A stretch of DNA of 64,000 bases from the NCBI GenBank assembly GCA_963169045.1, contig CAUJDF010000052.1, positions 88,604 through 152,603 of the forward strand, written 5' to 3'. The notes beneath the pieces were generated by a model. The model made no database searches and was not told where the DNA came from. It saw only the letters and a program-made list of their open reading frames with translations. The stretch is from Myxococcota bacterium. GTDB lineage: Bacteria > Myxococcota_A > Bradymonadia > UBA7976 > UBA1532. Positions 30,001-37,723 of this stretch are shown here, piece after piece. The first letter of the stretch is position 1. Each line of letters starts with the position of its first letter. Made by a program: the position numbers and the translations under genes.

Positions 30001-30278
30001 GCGGCCTCGCACGTGTCCGGACGCGTGCGGCAGCCGGGGGCGCAGGCGCCCTCCGCCGAGGCGCCGCTCGTCCGGCAGAACTCGCCGTCGGGGCAGTCCT
30101 CGTCGGCCAGGCAGCGGGCCTCGGGCGCACCGTCGCGCATGGGCCGCGCGCCGCCGTCCGGCCCGGCGTCGGCCGCCGTCCCCGCGGGGCGGCCGCCGCC
30201 CGACTCGCCCCCGCAGGCCGCCAGTCCCATGGCCGCCAGCAGCGCCAGACGGCGCGCACCCCGGTCGCTCGACCTCAC
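27066..30278 (-). CDS. Cys-rich lipoprotein with tandem PPC domains and QCIN C-terminal domain
   Basis: A 1070-residue lipoprotein. The signal peptide ends GLAA-C22. After a Gly/Asp linker comes a Cys-rich region (about 53-330) of repeated CxxDxDCxxxxxCxxxxC units (for example ADADCRDGHWCDAAVC), typical of myxobacterial surface proteins. Then come four or five bacterial pre-peptidase C-terminal (PPC) domains (GDADYLALPLAADERVEI, DEDWYRFRVE). A terminal domain with SVQCINIRGG and the ending ANPRGACDALSGGAFG closes the protein. That last domain also ends the 3115 product. GTG 30278 is chosen because it begins directly before the signal peptide and has GAGG upstream; ATG 30338 would bury the signal peptide. 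PPC domains normally sit beside secreted proteases, but no protease domain is visible. Function is inferred as a surface structural or binding protein. Confidence 0.85.
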   Translation of the reverse strand: MRSSDRGARRLALLAAMGLAACGGESGGGRPAGTAADAGPDGGARPMRDGAPEARCLADEDCPDGEFCRTSGASAEGACAPGCRTRPDTCEAADPFTICDPASRGCAAAPCAADADCRDGHWCDAAVCRPGCRLAPDDCGGDRLCDPATRACTDRQACCGARNTCSMAVPSACDGDVVPLATCAASPCRDTCRADDDCATGEYCAPWGRCFGGCRLGAPACPTDLACDPATRDCVERGCAADADCDAWQSCDGRVCRDGCRDAPDACAAPDRCAPDRRCRPWCADDGDCGDDAYCDAALASCRPRCAPETHAPCAAEERCDASRCVVGCRSDAADLGDGDDSPARAVRVALEGGAASVADRGVCPGDADYLALPLAADERVEITLSYDASEGALALGLYAPDGTFLAGDDGAAAPKRLRLPALGARGGLTAGDHVVEVRGVHVPARVSYRIDVRTVPEDGCFPDDRDPGDDRAASGRSAGERPQRSFDDTFDGSLCAGDDDWFCFPMGRDDGLEVTLVAPPGCDDLGGELFDRALLEAGDPTPAHALGEAAATGDGTTVRRFEATPDAAAFSASTWCLRLHAADAAGRCEDYALTLGFRRGAAPCSDQAEPNDGLDRAFALDGEGPLAGADGRLPPGVDLELPRVVRVCEGDVDLYALQAQPGDTLRAWIAGDAADGSLEVGFLDELGQPQGRAAGLTAEGQARREALALAAGEERLFVRVRGIGAGTGAYRLAVRRDPGVPGECVQDVNEMPGNINDGPALATVLAAPDPRRLAVQNGSLCGSAGGPDEDWYRFRVEADRTRLCAAATFRQADGDVDLELYRDAGPAARPCRSDADCGGADPEAERARCIGQQCQAPVASALNHTDGELVELAKAQVTAGDYYLRVFSSRGDDNLYDVQVTQVPEAGACERDWRERERANDDRGRATFLGAGRAAVCDAWICHDERAAGDWYGIHVPPGADRTALITYAPREDGVLLLALVNPADPEGGFVESFELQTSVQCINIRGGDAAADVFLGVAADSVVQDGDARVDYTLHVAPTDLDANPRGACDALSGGAFGHVRWPVAQLP

Positions 30279-30431
30279 CGTTCGGGCCTCGTTTTCGACG
30301 TGACCGCAGGATTGTAGAGCAGGTGGACGGATGCCCACCAGCGGGCCGGCGGCGTTCGTCGCGGCCGCGTTTCGGCGCCCGGCGCCATCGTGTTATGCCA
30401 TCCCGCGAGGCGTGGAGCGGGGGAGGTGGCG

Positions 30432-32489
30432 ATGCGCGTTGTGATCTTCGCGGGCGCTCTGCTGGCGGCGGGCTGCGGGAGCGGCGGCGACGGCGACGAC
30501 GGGGTGGGGGGCGCCGGCGGGGGCGGCGGCGCCCACGTCGACGGCGGCGGCGGCGCGCCCGACGGTGCGCCTGCGCCCGACGGTGCGCCTGCGCCCGACG
30601 GCGGGCCCGCGTCCGACGCGGCGCCCGACGCGGACCCGCCCCCGTGCGCGCCCGGCACGGCCTACGCCGCCGGCACGCGCCTGTTCCGCGAGGCCACCGA
30701 GGACTGGGGCCTCGCCGGCGTCCAGGGCACACGCCTCAACGTGGCCGACCTCGACGGCGACGGCTTCGCCGACCTCGTCGTGCGCCGCGGCGGCCGCACC
30801 GTCGACGTGCTCGAGCCCGGCAAGGAGGCGCGCCACACCTGGATCCTGCGCAACACGGGCGAGGGCCGCTTCGAGGACGTCACCGTCGCCTCCGGCTGGC
30901 TCGCCACCCGCGGCCAGTACCCGATCGCGGTGGGCCGACCCGGCGAGGTCGTCGCCTTCGCGGACGTCGACAACGACGGCGACCTCGACGCCTACACCGG
31001 TCTCGACACGCGCGAGGCGCCCACGGTGACCGTCGAGGGGGTCGACCCGTTCCCGGTGCGCGAGACGAGCGAGCTGTTGCGCAACGACGGCAGCGGGCGC
31101 TTCCGCCTCGACGCCATCACCGCGCCGCTGCGCCGCGCCCACGCCGCCGACATCCCGGCGGGCGCGTCCTTCACCGACATCGACCGCGACGGCAACGTCG
31201 ACCTCTGGGTGGCGCAGGGCGGCGTCGGCGCGCCGGCCCAGGACACACTGTGGCGCAACGGCGGCGGCGGCGACTTCACCGACGTGACCGCCCTCGCCGG
31301 CCTGACGACGCTCTCGTGGGACGACGTCGCGGTCGCGGACCTGAACGCGGGCCGCGCGCACACGATGGCCTGGTCGTCGGCGGCCTGCGACCTCAACGAC
31401 GACGGCTGGCCGGACCTGCTGTCGGCCAGCTACGGTCGCGCGCCGAACCACCTCTGGCAGGGCAGCGGCCAGCGCTTCACCGGCCGCGGCGCCGCCTCGG
31501 GCTACGCGTACGACGACGACCGCGGCTGGACCGACAACCAGTTCGCCCGCTGCTTCTGCGCGGCCAACCGCGGCGCCGAGGAGTGCGCCGGCGTCCCCGC
31601 GCCCGCCGTGCAGTGCGCGGACAACTGGCGGCACGACTACGACCGGCAGCCCTTCCGACTCGGCGGCAACAGCGGCGCCACCGTCTGCGCCGACCTCGAC
31701 GGCGACGGCCGCCTCGACCTGTACACCACCGAGATCAAGCACTGGTGGGCAGGCAGCGGCGCCGACGCCGCCGAGGTGCTGCTCAACACCGGCGAGGCCG
31801 ACGTGCGCTTCACGCGCCCCGGTCGCGAGGCCACCGGCCTCGCCCAGACGCACCCGCAGGCCAACTGGGACGAGGGCATCATCACCGCCGGCGTCATCGA
31901 CGTGGACAACGACGGCCGGCAGGACTTGTACGTCGGCGCGACCGACTACGCCGGCAACCGCGGCCTGCTCTACCGCAACGTCACCGAGGGCGCGCTGCGC
32001 TTCGCCGAGGTGCCGACGGCGGACTTCTTCGAGCACAACCGCAGCCACGGCATGGCCGTCGCCGACTTCGACCGGGACGGCGACCTCGACCTCGTCGTCG
32101 GGCACTCGCGGGCGCGCTGCGACGCGAACGCCCCGAACGACTGCTATCCGACGATGCAGGTGCGCCTCTTCGAGAACGTGTTCGCCCAGGACGGCCACTG
32201 GATCCAGCTGGACCTCGAGGGCGGGCCGGGGAGCAACCGGGCCGCCATCGGCGCGCGCGTGACGGTGCAGGGCGCAGGACGCCGGCAGGTGCAGGAGGTG
32301 GACGGCGGCCACGGCCACTACGGCGCGCAGCGCGATCGGGTGCTGCACTTCGGCCTGGGGGACGCGTGCGCGGCCGAGGTCACGGTCCGCTGGCCGGACG
32401 CGGATCTGACCACGCAGACGTTCACGCTGCAGGCCGGTGCGCGCTATCGCGTGACCCAGGGCGAGGCGCCCGTCCCCGTCGAGCGTTGA
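30432..32489 (+). CDS. ASPIC/UnbV-type FG-GAP repeat lipoprotein
   Basis: A 685-residue lipoprotein with a very short signal peptide (MRVVIFAGALLAAG-C15), a Gly/Ala/Asp/Pro linker (to about 75) and an FG-GAP/VCBS propeller (about 80-590). The propeller has repeated Ca loops such as DLDGDGFADLVV, DVDNDGDLDAY and DVDNDGRQDLYVG. A C-terminal ASPIC/UnbV domain follows (about 595-680; GARVTVQGAGRRQVQEVDGG, VTVRWPDADLTTQTF). An inserted Cys-bearing segment (CFCAANRGAEEC, about 375-395) sits mid-propeller. ASPIC/UnbV proteins are exported Ca-binding propellers whose ligands are mostly unknown. The ATG at 30432 has a near-perfect GGGGGAGGT ribosome-binding site 5 bases upstream. It is divergent from the 27066 gene across about 150 bp. 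Confidence 0.9.
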   Translation: MRVVIFAGALLAAGCGSGGDGDDGVGGAGGGGGAHVDGGGGAPDGAPAPDGAPAPDGGPASDAAPDADPPPCAPGTAYAAGTRLFREATEDWGLAGVQGTRLNVADLDGDGFADLVVRRGGRTVDVLEPGKEARHTWILRNTGEGRFEDVTVASGWLATRGQYPIAVGRPGEVVAFADVDNDGDLDAYTGLDTREAPTVTVEGVDPFPVRETSELLRNDGSGRFRLDAITAPLRRAHAADIPAGASFTDIDRDGNVDLWVAQGGVGAPAQDTLWRNGGGGDFTDVTALAGLTTLSWDDVAVADLNAGRAHTMAWSSAACDLNDDGWPDLLSASYGRAPNHLWQGSGQRFTGRGAASGYAYDDDRGWTDNQFARCFCAANRGAEECAGVPAPAVQCADNWRHDYDRQPFRLGGNSGATVCADLDGDGRLDLYTTEIKHWWAGSGADAAEVLLNTGEADVRFTRPGREATGLAQTHPQANWDEGIITAGVIDVDNDGRQDLYVGATDYAGNRGLLYRNVTEGALRFAEVPTADFFEHNRSHGMAVADFDRDGDLDLVVGHSRARCDANAPNDCYPTMQVRLFENVFAQDGHWIQLDLEGGPGSNRAAIGARVTVQGAGRRQVQEVDGGHGHYGAQRDRVLHFGLGDACAAEVTVRWPDADLTTQTFTLQAGARYRVTQGEAPVPVER

Positions 32490-32502
32490 GCGGCGCGCGG
32501 AA

Positions 32503-32516
32503 GGGTCGTCCGACCC
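32503..32516. terminator. short hairpin after the ASPIC gene
   Basis: GGGTCG and CGACCC form a 6-bp inverted repeat with a two-base gap, 14 bp after the TGA at 32489 and before the toxin-antitoxin promoter. There is no T tract, so termination is only suggested. Confidence 0.3.
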
Positions 32517-32539
32517 ACCCGTCCGCGACGGGGGGCGGC

Positions 32540-32581
32540 TTTACGTTCTCCAATGGTTGATATATCGTGAAACCGTCAACC
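32540..32581 (+). promoter_or_regulatory. promoter/operator of the toxin-antitoxin pair
   Basis: This is a conspicuously AT-rich patch. TTTACG (32540-32545) and TATATC (32561-32566) are candidate -35/-10 boxes with a 15-bp spacer. The inverted repeat GGTTGA (32555-32560) / TCAACC (32576-32581) brackets the -10 box. A repressor bound there would block the promoter, the usual autoregulation by an antitoxin. The boxes are weak matches, but the dyad is exact. Confidence 0.55.
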
Positions 32582-32592
32582 AGGAGGACGCG

Positions 32593-33216
32593 ATGAGTCT
32601 GCCTGCCGAAGTCCACGAGCGCATCGAGGACCTCGCGAGCGGCGAGGACGGTTCCCTGCGCGGGGCCTTCCTGGTGCGCACGCTGCGCGCGGTCGCGACG
32701 CTGATGGAGCGCCTCGAGGCGCCGGCCCTGCAAGCGGCGGTGGCCGCGCCGACCGACTACGAGGTGCTGCTCACCGCGCTCGGGACGACGCCGGGCCTCG
32801 AGCTCATCGGCCGCGACGATCCGCTCGCGGCGTCGCGCTTGCGCGGCATCCGCGCCCGCAACGACCTGCTCGCCCGCGAGGGCGGGGTGATCGGCGCCGG
32901 CGACGCGGCCCGCCTGCTGAACCTCTCGCGCCAGGCCGTCGACAAGCGCCGCAAGGCCGGCCGCCTGCTCGGCATCGCCTGCGGTCGGCACGGCTTCGCC
33001 TACCCGGCGTGGCAGTTCGGTCCCGACGGCGTGCTGCCGGGCCTCGAAGCCACGCTCGCCGACCTCGCCCACCACGATCCCTGGATGCAGCTGTCGTTCT
33101 TCGTCTCGGCCTCTTCGCTGCTCGACGGCGAGACGCCGGTGTCCGCGCTGCGGCGCGGCGCCGTCGACGCCGTCCGCCGCGCGGCCCGTCTGTACGGCGA
33201 GCACGGGGCGACCTGA
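32593..33216 (+). CDS. antitoxin with Xre/MbcA/ParS-type toxin-binding region
   Basis: A 207-residue cytoplasmic protein directly upstream of a RES-domain toxin. A helix-turn-helix-like stretch lies at about 100-135 (GDAARLLNLSRQAVDKRRKA). The C-terminal 50 residues (HDPWMQLSFFVS...LLDGETPVSALRRG) have the W...L.G.xPl.al pattern of the MbcA/ParS/Xre toxin-binding domain. The N-terminal 90 residues are helical and not recognised. It should bind and neutralise the toxin and probably repress its own operon at the dyad just upstream. ATG 32593 is chosen over ATG 32557 because AGGAGG lies 5 bases before it, and the promoter elements overlap the earlier ATG. Function is assigned from gene order plus the C-terminal motif. 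Confidence 0.8.
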   Translation: MSLPAEVHERIEDLASGEDGSLRGAFLVRTLRAVATLMERLEAPALQAAVAAPTDYEVLLTALGTTPGLELIGRDDPLAASRLRGIRARNDLLAREGGVIGAGDAARLLNLSRQAVDKRRKAGRLLGIACGRHGFAYPAWQFGPDGVLPGLEATLADLAHHDPWMQLSFFVSASSLLDGETPVSALRRGAVDAVRRAARLYGEHGAT

Positions 33217-33235
33217 CGCCTTCGCGGACCGTGGG

Positions 33236-33844
33236 ATGAGCACCCTCTACAAGCCGGGTCGGCACCCCGGGCCTCCGGACCTGTCCGGTCGGCGGCTGCC
33301 GATGCGCACGCTCCACCAGCCGTGGATGCGCAGCCACCGTGCCGAGCACGAGCCCGTGTACTTCGGGCGGACGGGCGACAACCGCTTCGACGCGCCCGAC
33401 GGCAGCTTCGGCGTGCTCTACCTGGCCGGTGACGCCCACTGCGCGTTCATCGAGACGTTCGGCCACGGCCACGCCGGCGGCCACCGCTTCGTGACCACCG
33501 CCGCGCTGCAGGCCCGCGGCCTCAGCAGCGTCGAGTTTCCGGCGCCGCTGCGCCTCGTCGACCTGACCGACGCCGGCCTCGCCCGCATCGGCGCGGACAT
33601 GCGCCTGTGCGCCGGCGAGTACGAGGTGAGCCAGGCCTGGGCGGCGGCCCTCTTCGGCCACGACGACCGGCCCGACGGCCTCTACTACCGCGCGCGCCAC
33701 GACGCTTCGCGCTTCTGCGCCGCCGTCTTCGACCGCTGCGAGCCCGGCGTCACCGCCATCCGCCTCGGCTCCCTCGCCGAGCGCCGCCACCGCGCGCTGC
33801 TCGCCGAGCTGCTCGACGCCTACGACTTCGGCCTGTTGGATTAG
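33236..33844 (+). CDS. RES-domain toxin (MbcT/ParT family)
   Basis: A 202-residue protein with the RES fold. The conserved Arg region is YFGRTGDNRFD (42-52), the Glu is in CAFIETFG (E73 in 69-76), and the Ser is in RARHDASRF (S158). RES toxins characterised elsewhere degrade NAD+ or ADP-ribosylate targets and arrest growth; the sequence supports the family but not which reaction. It follows the antitoxin by 19 bp, so the two are co-transcribed. ATG 33236 has GTGGG before it. The stop TAG is 3 bp from the stop of the convergent MscS gene. All three signature residues are present, so it is likely active. Confidence 0.85.
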   Translation: MSTLYKPGRHPGPPDLSGRRLPMRTLHQPWMRSHRAEHEPVYFGRTGDNRFDAPDGSFGVLYLAGDAHCAFIETFGHGHAGGHRFVTTAALQARGLSSVEFPAPLRLVDLTDAGLARIGADMRLCAGEYEVSQAWAAALFGHDDRPDGLYYRARHDASRFCAAVFDRCEPGVTAIRLGSLAERRHRALLAELLDAYDFGLLD

Positions 33845-33847
33845 GTA

Positions 33848-35410
33848 CTAATTCTCGTCGAGGCCGAAGAACTGGCGGATGCGGCTGACGAGGGCGCCCT
33901 CGCTCTCGGTGGTGCGGCGCTCGCGGGCGAGGGCGTCGAGGTCCTCGCGCAGGTCGTCGAGCTCGGCGCGGCGGCGGGCGAGGACGGCGGCGACGTCCTC
34001 GGCGAGCTGCGGACGGCGCCGCAGCACGGCCTCGAACGCCGCGCGGTCGAGCCGGTAGCAGACGGTGTCGGTCAGGGCGACCACAGTCGCTGCACGCGGC
34101 TCCCCGGTCATCATCGCCATCTCGCCGAGGATGCTGCCCGGTCCGAGGCGCGAGACCTCGTGCTCGAGGCCCTCCGCTTCGACGCGCACCGACACCTCGC
34201 CGCTCGCCAGCACGAACAGCCACGAGGCCACGTCGCCCTGCCGGGTGATCACCTCACCGGCGCCGTAGGGGGCGAGGCGCAGGCCGTCGGCGAGCTCGCG
34301 GCGGTCCTCTTCGGGGAGCCCGAGGAAGAGCTCGGTGCGGCTGATGGCGGCGAAGCGCGCGGCGCGATCGCGCTGCATCTCCTCTTCGCGGCGCTCCTCG
34401 TCACGCACCAGGAGGCGCGTCGCCCCCGGCAGCGCGGGCTCGATGCCGGCGCGCTCGAGCGCGTTGTACACGCGCAGGCGCACCTCGCTGTCGGTGCCGT
34501 CGTCGACCTCGAGATCCGCCAGCCAGTAGCGCACGGCGTATCGTGCGTAACCGTCGGCGAAGTCCTGGAAGATCGCCTGGGGCGGCGGCGTCGCGGCGAC
34601 GCGCGCGATGGGGCTCGCCCGCAGCGCCTCCTCGAGCAGGGCGATCACGCGCTGCGGCGTGTGCCGGTAATCGACGTTCAGCGTCACCGTGCGGCGCCAC
34701 GGCGTGGGCGCGCCGCCGCGCCGGCCCAGCACGAGCAGGTTGTTCTTCACCAGCTGGCCGTTGGGGACGATCAGCGTCTCCCAGTTGCGCGTCTCGAGCG
34801 CGGTGTAGCGCCACCGGATGTCGGTCACCTTGCCGACGACCTCGCCGTAGCGCACCCAGTCGCCGACGCTGACCGACTTGTCGAGCTGCAGCGCCAGGCC
34901 GCCGACCAGGTTGCCGAGCGTGTCCTGGAGAGCGAGGCCGATGACCGCGGTGAGCACCGCCGAGGTGGCGATCACGCCCGAGAGGTCGAAGCCGGCGGAG
35001 GCGGCGAGGCCGAGCAGCACCACGAACAGCGCCGCGCCGCCCACGACGTCGCCGAGGATGCGCGGCGGGCGCAGGCCCAGGCGGGGAAGGAGTCCCCCGA
35101 ACACGAGGGTGATCGCCATGCCGACGGCGGCCACGGCGGCGAACGCCTGGGCCGTCAGGTGCAGCGTGGGCCAGGCCCGCGCGTCGGTGGCGCGCATGAC
35201 GCCGGCGATGAGCGCCAGCACCACGTGCAGCCCGGTGAACACGGTGACCGTGCGCAGGCGCCGCCCGTCGCTGCGGGCGCGCTTCACGAGCACGAGGGTG
35301 AGGATCAGGCCGGCGACGGCCCACCCGGTGTGGACCTCCCGGAGCTCCGCCAGCAGGGCATGAAAGAATGGCACGGTCGGCCAGTGTACCAGCGGATTCG
35401 CGCCGCTCAA
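33848..35410 (-). CDS. MscS-type mechanosensitive channel fused to a cyclic-nucleotide-binding domain
   Basis: A 520-residue inner-membrane protein. It has four to five N-terminal membrane helices (about 27-45, 55-72, 88-107, 122-140, 145-160), the MscS pore-lining helix region (GLALQDTLGNLVGGLALQ, 158-175), the beta domain (SVGDWVRYGEVVGKVTDI) and the MscS C-terminal cage. A cNMP-binding/CRP-like domain follows (about 360-470; GAGEVITRQGD, GEMAMMTGEPRAATVV), then a charged coiled-coil tail. MscS channels release solutes on hypo-osmotic shock. The fused domain matches bCNG-type channels gated by cyclic nucleotides with weak or no mechanosensitivity. The start is TTG 35410, first in frame; GTG 35374 is possible and would still keep all membrane helices. 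No partner gene is adjacent. Confidence 0.9.
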   Translation of the reverse strand: MSGANPLVHWPTVPFFHALLAELREVHTGWAVAGLILTLVLVKRARSDGRRLRTVTVFTGLHVVLALIAGVMRATDARAWPTLHLTAQAFAAVAAVGMAITLVFGGLLPRLGLRPPRILGDVVGGAALFVVLLGLAASAGFDLSGVIATSAVLTAVIGLALQDTLGNLVGGLALQLDKSVSVGDWVRYGEVVGKVTDIRWRYTALETRNWETLIVPNGQLVKNNLLVLGRRGGAPTPWRRTVTLNVDYRHTPQRVIALLEEALRASPIARVAATPPPQAIFQDFADGYARYAVRYWLADLEVDDGTDSEVRLRVYNALERAGIEPALPGATRLLVRDEERREEEMQRDRAARFAAISRTELFLGLPEEDRRELADGLRLAPYGAGEVITRQGDVASWLFVLASGEVSVRVEAEGLEHEVSRLGPGSILGEMAMMTGEPRAATVVALTDTVCYRLDRAAFEAVLRRRPQLAEDVAAVLARRRAELDDLREDLDALARERRTTESEGALVSRIRQFFGLDEN

Positions 35411-35468
35411 TCGCGACGCCGCCCTCGCCGCGCGAGGAGGAGCAGGAGCGGCCAGGCCGGGCCCGGCC

Positions 35469-36605
35469 CTACCGGAGCTTGCGGCGCATCGCGGTGACGG
35501 CGGCGAGCAGCACGGTGACGCCCATGCCGGCGAGCGCCACGAGCTGCGGCGCGAGGTCGCGCCAGCCGGCGCCGCGCAGCATCACCGCGCGCAGGATCTC
35601 GACGAAGTGCCGCACCGGGTCGAACGCGCTCAGGATCTGCAATGGTTTCGGCATGTTGGCGATCGGTGTCAGGAAACCCGACATGATGATCGCCGGCAGG
35701 ATGAAGAAGAGCGCCGACATGAACGCCTGTTGCTGGTGGCGCGCCACGGTCGAGGCGAGCAGGCCGAAGCCGAGCGTCGTCAGCAGGTACAGCGAGCCGC
35801 CGGCGAACAGGAGCAGCGGCGTGCCGCGCATCGGCACCCCGAAGATCCAGAGGGCGGCGGTGAGCACGAGCAGCAGGTCGAAGAGGCCGATGATCGCGTA
35901 CGGCAGGATCTTGCCCAGGATGAGCACCGATGGGGCGACGGGCGTCACCAGCACCTGCTCGAGCGTGCCGGTCTCCTGCTCGCGCGCGAGGCCCATGGCG
36001 GTGACGATCACGGTGACGATCAAGAGCAGGGTCGCGGCGATGCCCGGCACGAAGTACGTCTGGCTGTCGAGCGTCGGGTTGTAGAAGACGCGCGGCTCGA
36101 CGCGCAGGCCCCCGGGCGCCGCCCCCCGGCCCGCGAGCGCGGCGCGGGCGAGGCCGAGCGACTCGCGCACCGTGAAGCCGGCGAGCGCGTTGCCGGCGAT
36201 GATGGCGCGGTTCGAGTCGGTGCCGTCGACGAGCGCCTGGAGCGCGACGGGGCGGCCCGCGCCGCGGTCGCGCGCATAGCCGGCGGGGACGACGAGGACC
36301 GCCGCCGCCTCGCCGCGCTCGAGCGCGCCGACGCCCTCCGCCGCCCGATCGGTCGTGAGCGCGCCGTCGAACGTGTCGCCGGCCACGAGGCGCTCCGCCA
36401 GCGCGCGGCTCTCGGGCGTGCGGTCGAGGTCCACGACGGCGAGCGGCACGTGGTCGATGTTCAGGTTGACCGAGTAGCCGAGCACGGTGAGCTGGATCAG
36501 CGGCGCGATCACGAGGATGCCGAGCACGCGCTTGTCGCGCACGGTCTGGGCCACCTCCTTGCGGAACACGGCCCCGAGCTGCGTCAGGACGAACCGCAGG
36601 TTCAT
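35469..36605 (-). CDS. ABC-2 type efflux permease (YbhR-like)
   Basis: A 378-residue inner-membrane permease of the ABC-2 family. The first helix (VLGILVIAPLIQLTVLGYSV, about 27-46) follows a cytosolic start. A large periplasmic domain comes next (about 50-175). Five C-terminal helices include TLLLIVTVIVTAMGLAREQE and the family segment EQETGTLEQVLVTPV. The late IIMSGFLTPIANMP segment is typical of YbhR/YhhJ permeases. It is the last gene of the six-gene operon and pairs with the upstream permease as a heterodimer. Its ATG (36605) overlaps the previous TGA (ATGA). Substrate is unknown; E. coli YbhFSR has been linked to drug and cation export, but that does not transfer reliably. Confidence 0.9.
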   Translation of the reverse strand: MNLRFVLTQLGAVFRKEVAQTVRDKRVLGILVIAPLIQLTVLGYSVNLNIDHVPLAVVDLDRTPESRALAERLVAGDTFDGALTTDRAAEGVGALERGEAAAVLVVPAGYARDRGAGRPVALQALVDGTDSNRAIIAGNALAGFTVRESLGLARAALAGRGAAPGGLRVEPRVFYNPTLDSQTYFVPGIAATLLLIVTVIVTAMGLAREQETGTLEQVLVTPVAPSVLILGKILPYAIIGLFDLLLVLTAALWIFGVPMRGTPLLLFAGGSLYLLTTLGFGLLASTVARHQQQAFMSALFFILPAIIMSGFLTPIANMPKPLQILSAFDPVRHFVEILRAVMLRGAGWRDLAPQLVALAGMGVTVLLAAVTAMRRKLR

Positions 36606-37723
36606 GCCAGCCTCCGCTGGAAGCGTCGCGTCGCGATCAGGAGCATCAACAGGAAGAACGCGCCGGTGGCGGCGGCGTCCACCCACACCACGTCCCAGCC
36701 GTTGCCGCGCAGGAGCACCGAGCGCAGCGCGTGCACGAGGTACTTGCCCGGCAGGAGGTGCGCGATCGCCTGCAGCGGCGGCGGCATGTTCTGGATGGGG
36801 AACACGAAGCCGGAGAGCAGCAGCGCCGGCAGCAGCGTCGACATCGCCGCCACCTGGCTGGCGACCATCTGGCTGCGCGTCACGACGCTGATCACCAGGC
36901 CCTGCGCGAGCATCGCCAGCAGGAAGAGCGCCGCGATCACGAACAGGGTGACCAGGCTGCCGGCCACCGGCACATCGAACAGCGTCACGCCCACCGTCAA
37001 GATGATCAGGACCTGCAGCATGCCGACCACGAAGTAGGGCCCGAGCTTCCCCAGGATGATCTCGAGGCGGCCCACCGGCGTGGCGAAGAGCTGTTCCATG
37101 GAGCCGCGCTCGTACTCGCGGGCGACGGTGAGCGCGGTGAGCATCACCGCGATCATCACGAGGATGACCGCCATGAGGCCCGGCACGAGGACGACCGCGG
37201 AGTCGAGGCGCGGGTTGAAGAACGTGCGCGTCCGCGTCTCGAGCGGCGGCCGGAAGTCCGCGATCGCGCTCGACAGTGCGGCCTGGCCGGCCCGCAGGGC
37301 GACCGCGTCGGCGTAGCCGAGCGCGATGCTGGCGGTGGTGTTGTCGGCGCCGTCGAGGAGGAACTGCGCCGTCGCGTCGCCGCGGGCGGCGTCGCGCGCG
37401 AAGCCCGGCGGGATGACGAGCGCGGCGCGGGCGGCGCCGCGGCGGAAGAACGGCTCGACGTCGGCGGCGTGGTCGCGGCGCGCGACGAGCGTGAACGTCC
37501 CGGCGGCGGTGAAGCGCTCCGTCAGCGCGCGGCTCTCGGTGGTGCGGTCCAGGTCGACGACGACGAGCGGCACGTCCTCCACGTCGAACGAGACCGCGTA
37601 GCCGAACAGCAGCAGCATCGCGACGGGCATGGCGAGCGCGAAGCCGAGCATCTGCCGGTCGCGCAGGATGTGGCGCACCTCCTTGGCGGCCATGGCGGCG
37701 GCGCGGTCGAGGAGGGCCCTCAT
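36602..37723 (-). CDS. ABC-2 type efflux permease (YbhS-like)
   Basis: A 373-residue permease with the same layout as its downstream partner. There is a first helix (MLGFALAMPVAMLLLFGYAV, about 25-44), a periplasmic domain of about 140 residues, and five helices containing the REYERGSMEQLFATPV segment and LLSGFVFPIQNMPPPLQ. Sequence identity to the partner is visible but moderate, so the two are divergent paralogues forming a heteromeric pore. ATG 37723 overlaps the TGA of the ATPase gene upstream, and its own TGA overlaps the next ATG, so translation is coupled along the operon. Confidence 0.9.
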   Translation of the reverse strand: MRALLDRAAAMAAKEVRHILRDRQMLGFALAMPVAMLLLFGYAVSFDVEDVPLVVVDLDRTTESRALTERFTAAGTFTLVARRDHAADVEPFFRRGAARAALVIPPGFARDAARGDATAQFLLDGADNTTASIALGYADAVALRAGQAALSSAIADFRPPLETRTRTFFNPRLDSAVVLVPGLMAVILVMIAVMLTALTVAREYERGSMEQLFATPVGRLEIILGKLGPYFVVGMLQVLIILTVGVTLFDVPVAGSLVTLFVIAALFLLAMLAQGLVISVVTRSQMVASQVAAMSTLLPALLLSGFVFPIQNMPPPLQAIAHLLPGKYLVHALRSVLLRGNGWDVVWVDAAATGAFFLLMLLIATRRFQRRLA

